From contig CAZVNP010000083.1 in the NCBI GenBank assembly GCA_964628285.1, forward strand, positions 1-8,896: a stretch of DNA of 8,896 bases, in the 5' to 3' direction. This DNA is from JAPLDP01 sp964628285 (GTDB taxonomy: Bacteria; Bacteroidota; Bacteroidia; Bacteroidales; JAGONC01). Both the position numbers and the translations under genes were made by a program. This document shows, piece after piece, positions 6,159-8,896 of this stretch; the stretch's first letter is position 1, and each line of letters starts with the position of its first letter. The notes beneath the pieces are model-generated. The model did no database searches, had not been told where the DNA came from, and saw nothing but the letters and a program-made list of their open reading frames with translations.

Positions 6159-7355
6159 TTATGGTTGGTTTGATTTAAACATACTGAAAATGGCAGTCCT
6201 GAGCTCATCCGATGTTCTTTTCTCCGGTTCTCCCGGGGCCATGGTTTCAGGGTAATATTTCAGCCAGAGATCTTCCCGTTTCTCGATGCTGTGATTGTTA
6301 TTTATGAATTGTGTCAATTGTTTGTCAAATTTTTCGTTATTCAGTATTTCGAGCACTTTTCCTATGGTCAGCTCACCATTTTTATGTAATATCGATTCGA
6401 TATCTTTTTTAATAATACCGCTTTCTTTCAGCAGTCTGGCGAGTTCTTCCTTGAAGCTGTATTCTGTCTGCTCTTCCGATGTATCTCTTTTGAAAACATT
6501 TTCCTGTTTGATCTCGCCGAATTCAATGAGTGTTTTATTATCCACTTTTGAGACATCCTTTTTTTTGGTAAGAACCATGATCAGATCGGCAAATTTGGTG
6601 GCCAGTTTAAGGTCATGTGTTACGATGATAGCCGATTTCTGATTGCTGCTGATGTAGTTTTTAAGTATGGCCATCACCTCGTTGGCGGTGGTGGCGTCGA
6701 GGTTACCGGTGGGCTCATCTCCGAAAAGCACTTCAAAGTCAGGTACAATGGCTCTGGCAAAAGCCACACGTTGTTTCTCACCGCCTGAGATGTTCACCGG
6801 TGAATGTCTGACGGGGAGATAGCTGAGCTTTAACTTATCGAGAAAAATAAGCGCCGTGACGTAAGCCTGTGCATAGGGCGTGTCCATGATGAGGTCGGAG
6901 ATCAGCACATTCTCAAAGACGGTGAAATTGGGCATCAGGTTGGTGTTCTGAAAGATAAAACTGTAGTATTTCTTCCTTATGACTTCGATATCCCTGTTAC
7001 CTTTCAGACGCCACAGTTTGGGATTGCTCAGGTCGTACTCGAGGTTGCCCCTTTTATCACCCGTCAGGGGGTAAAACATCAGGCTGGGCTGATCACGTAT
7101 GATAGTGTTGTTCATCAGGCCGATCGTCTCGAGGAAGGTGCTTTTACCGCTGCCTGATACACCAACTATCGCGGTGAGCTTACCACGGGGTATCTCCAGC
7201 GTATCGATTTTCAGGACAGGATCCTGCACCGGCGGATGTTTCGTGTGGAGTTCCTCCGTTGCGGGACTTTTGGTCGTATACGAGCACCTCAGATGATCGA
7301 TCTTGAAAATCAGCGGGTTGATATGACTATGATTCATTTCCATCTCACTTATCAT
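6159..7355 (-). CDS. ABC transporter ATP-binding protein, MacB/LolD-like, with long C-terminal extension
   Basis: The 398-residue protein carries all ABC ATPase motifs: Walker A GVSGSGKST (65-73), Q-loop FIFQNTNL (Gln136), signature NISGGEKQR (188-196), Walker B EVLFGDEPTGNLD (208-220; Asp213, Glu214) and H-loop VTHD (His247). EPTGNLD and NISGGEKQRVAFARA are typical of the MacB/LolD/FtsE class. Two differences from a standard ~225-residue LolD stand out. The stretch between Walker A and Q-loop is about 15 residues longer than in LolD, and about 130 extra residues follow the H-loop region, charged and helical (for example KEELARLLKESGI), with a GELTIG motif also found in the vWA protein. It should power the permease encoded 22 bases downstream. 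The start at 7355 is the outermost; ATGs at 7343 and 7337 are also possible. The vWA stop is 15 bases upstream, so the three genes are probably one transcript. Confidence 0.92.
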   Translation of the reverse strand: MISEMEMNHSHINPLIFKIDHLRCSYTTKSPATEELHTKHPPVQDPVLKIDTLEIPRGKLTAIVGVSGSGKSTFLETIGLMNNTIIRDQPSLMFYPLTGDKRGNLEYDLSNPKLWRLKGNRDIEVIRKKYYSFIFQNTNLMPNFTVFENVLISDLIMDTPYAQAYVTALIFLDKLKLSYLPVRHSPVNISGGEKQRVAFARAIVPDFEVLFGDEPTGNLDATTANEVMAILKNYISSNQKSAIIVTHDLKLATKFADLIMVLTKKKDVSKVDNKTLIEFGEIKQENVFKRDTSEEQTEYSFKEELARLLKESGIIKKDIESILHKNGELTIGKVLEILNNEKFDKQLTQFINNNHSIEKREDLWLKYYPETMAPGEPEKRTSDELRTAIFSMFKSNQP

Positions 7356-7370
7356 TCTTCTGAAAGGCTA

Positions 7371-8896
7371 TTATTCACAAAACGGGAATTTATTGACAGG
7401 GATCCAAAAGTAATGAATATTCTCGAAGACGTCGGTACCGTATTTCTGGAAGCCTGATTTCTCAATTTGTTTGAGTCCTTCACTTTTCCTGTTCACCTCT
7501 ATTTTCAGGAGGTTGAGCATGGTGTAATTACAGAGGTTCTGATCCAGTATATCCCCGATAGTCAGTTCGCCGATGGCCTTGTATTTATCGGCAAACTGCA
7601 GGGTGGGGCAGTCGACCATTTTCTTGAACAGCTCGAGAATGGTCACATCGTTACAGTTGATATTGCTTTCACCGATGTATGTGCCGCAGAGGCCTGAGAG
7701 GGCTTTGTGCATGTTGGTTCGCATCTCGAACTGTGAGACGCCGCCGACCATCAGTTTCCCGAAGTCGGCGATGAGTTTCTGCAGCTCCTGGTCGCTGACC
7801 AGCACATCGAAGAGCCACCAGTTGAGCAGGGGAGTGTACCCTTCAAGGTAAGGTTGTATCTTGCCGCTGACAATATCTTCCAGTTCCTTGTCGGTAGGTG
7901 CCCGGTTGTACTTCGATTTGAACATGTCGATGATCTGCTTCAGGATGTTCACCTTGTCTATTTTGTTGATGGCAGCATTCTGATCACGGCTGGCAAAGAT
8001 ATCAGGGTAGAGTACTTTAAGGGAGTCGAGGGATATATGACCCCAGATGATCTCACGGATGATCTTGCTGAAATTATCGGCGGCGGTGGAGGCGCCCTGC
8101 ACGATATCCTCGATCTGGTGTGTGAGCTCCGCCGGAGCCATCTGTTCGCACTGGCTCATATACCTTACACGGCTTTTCAGGTAGTAATCGACATAGTACA
8201 TCTTATCGGCGGCATTATGCACCAGGCTGATGCGCTGGTCGCTGTTGGGAAAGGTGCGGTGAAAGGCATCATTGGTACCTTCAAGGATGATGCTCTTCAG
8301 TTGGTTGACAAAATCACTGTATGTCGTATCACCCGTTGACTTACGTCCGTCGGCACAGGGATAAGGGCTTTTGGAAGGATCCCTGCTGAAGGTCTGGTAG
8401 GCCAGGATGTGGCAGTTGAGCTTGGCTATACGGTCTATGATGGATGACCGCAATGATTCGGCCGTGATGGTTCTGTTTTCCAGCTTGCTGGAGTAACCGT
8501 TGAGGTTATCGCCTGCATCACCGATGAGGATCATGATGCTGATGCTGCCCGGTGATATCTTGGAGTCCTGCATGACGTTGGTGAGGGCGAAGTTCATGCC
8601 GTTATACATGGCTTCGCAAAGTGACGGGTCATTGGCGTCCATACCGACAGTGACGTTGCTCAGGTATGTGGTGATCTGCTTGGCGTCGGCGGTCAGCTCC
8701 CTGAATTCCAGCGGCACGGCGCCGGGAGCAAAATCACGGTACACCACGGCGCCCCATTTGATGTTCAGCTTGCTCAATTCAGGATCTTTCCTGATATTGT
8801 TCACGCTGTTGGTCACCGCTGAAACGGCGGGACCATAATAGGCTTTCATGCTGGAGGTGCCGTCCATCACAAAGACGATGTTCAGGTCGTTGGTGA
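7371..8896 (-). CDS. von Willebrand factor A domain protein (partial, N-terminus beyond right edge)
   Basis: The frame is open through the right edge; 507 residues are visible. They begin TNDLNIVFVMDGTSSMKAYY, the first strand and MIDAS loop of a vWA domain, with DGTSS as the D-x-S/T-x-S metal site (Asp11). A second acidic loop, LIGDAGDN (about 123-130), gives the distal MIDAS Asp. The expected central MIDAS Thr is not obvious; its place seems taken by DANDPSLCEAMYNG. The vWA domain covers roughly residues 1-210; the remaining 300 are helical and not recognised, ending YFWIPVNKFPFCE. The DxxFVMDGTSSM start and the FWIP ending recall the vWA part of PpkA-like kinase proteins, a weak impression. 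Nine Cys residues are scattered through it. vWA domains bind partner proteins through Mg. A GTG/ATG at 8870/8867 lies inside the first vWA strand and cannot be the true start. It is the first visible gene of the vWA-ATPase-permease operon. Confidence 0.85.
   Translation of the reverse strand, partial: TNDLNIVFVMDGTSSMKAYYGPAVSAVTNSVNNIRKDPELSKLNIKWGAVVYRDFAPGAVPLEFRELTADAKQITTYLSNVTVGMDANDPSLCEAMYNGMNFALTNVMQDSKISPGSISIMILIGDAGDNLNGYSSKLENRTITAESLRSSIIDRIAKLNCHILAYQTFSRDPSKSPYPCADGRKSTGDTTYSDFVNQLKSIILEGTNDAFHRTFPNSDQRISLVHNAADKMYYVDYYLKSRVRYMSQCEQMAPAELTHQIEDIVQGASTAADNFSKIIREIIWGHISLDSLKVLYPDIFASRDQNAAINKIDKVNILKQIIDMFKSKYNRAPTDKELEDIVSGKIQPYLEGYTPLLNWWLFDVLVSDQELQKLIADFGKLMVGGVSQFEMRTNMHKALSGLCGTYIGESNINCNDVTILELFKKMVDCPTLQFADKYKAIGELTIGDILDQNLCNYTMLNLLKIEVNRKSEGLKQIEKSGFQKYGTDVFENIHYFWIPVNKFPFCE

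Noticed and set aside
6137..6208. Longer N-terminus for the permease (608 residues from 6208)
   Set aside because: It would start inside the ATPase gene, and the added residues are not membrane-like; the AGGAG site before 6136 gives a better start.
4382..7355. The ABC genes as exporter of the double-glycine peptide
   Set aside because: The ATPase has no C39 peptidase domain and belongs to the MacB/LolD class; the genes are convergent with, and separated from, the peptide gene. A link cannot be excluded but nothing in the sequence supports it.
7854..8339. 161-codon open frame on the plus strand
   Set aside because: It lies opposite the vWA protein gene, which has clear MIDAS motifs; regarded as a shadow.

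Overview
The window looks like a chromosomal stretch from a Bacteroidota bacterium, probably an environmental member of the Bacteroidales/Marinilabiliales type. This is inferred from protein style (a secreted TPR-CHAT protein, a Bacteroidetes-type double-glycine leader peptide, a MacB-like exporter), from A/T-rich gene starts mostly without a Shine-Dalgarno, and from promoter-like boxes unlike the E. coli consensus. No rRNA, tRNA, CRISPR array, transposase or phage gene was seen.

Layout. (1) Bases 1-2158, minus strand: the N-terminal 719 residues of a secreted tetratricopeptide-repeat protein whose last visible residues enter a CHAT (caspase-like) domain; the catalytic part lies beyond the left edge. 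(2) Bases 2159-2871 hold little protein but much structure. A 48-residue peptide gene at 2386-2532 has a textbook double-glycine leader and a Pro/Gly/Asp-rich core. A roughly 35-bp promoter-like element occurs twice, once before the peptide gene and once before the next gene. Two imperfect stem-loops with interchangeable arms lie just after the peptide stop. (3) Bases 2872-4220, plus strand: a DNase I-like (endonuclease/exonuclease/phosphatase) enzyme and a 69-residue protein of unknown function, separated by a GC-rich hairpin. (4) Bases 4221-4381: a convergent intergenic gap holding two adjacent degenerate arrays, both of period 8 bp. (5) Bases 4382-8896, minus strand: a compact operon transcribed as von Willebrand A protein (5' end outside the window), ABC transporter ATPase with a long C-terminal extension, and MacB/FtsX-type permease.

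How the genes may work together. The vWA-ATPase-permease set is tightly spaced and should be one functional unit at the cell envelope; the ATPase and permease make a MacB/LolCDE-like, mechanotransmission-type ABC machine, and the vWA protein is a likely binding or regulatory partner. The peptide gene and the nuclease-like gene appear to be co-regulated through the repeated element, which resembles an extracytoplasmic-function sigma promoter. The peptide is divergent from the TPR-CHAT gene, which raises the hypothesis that a protease-like protein and a small secreted peptide form a pair. No peptide-modifying enzyme and no C39 peptidase transporter is visible, so the peptide is an orphan precursor within this window.
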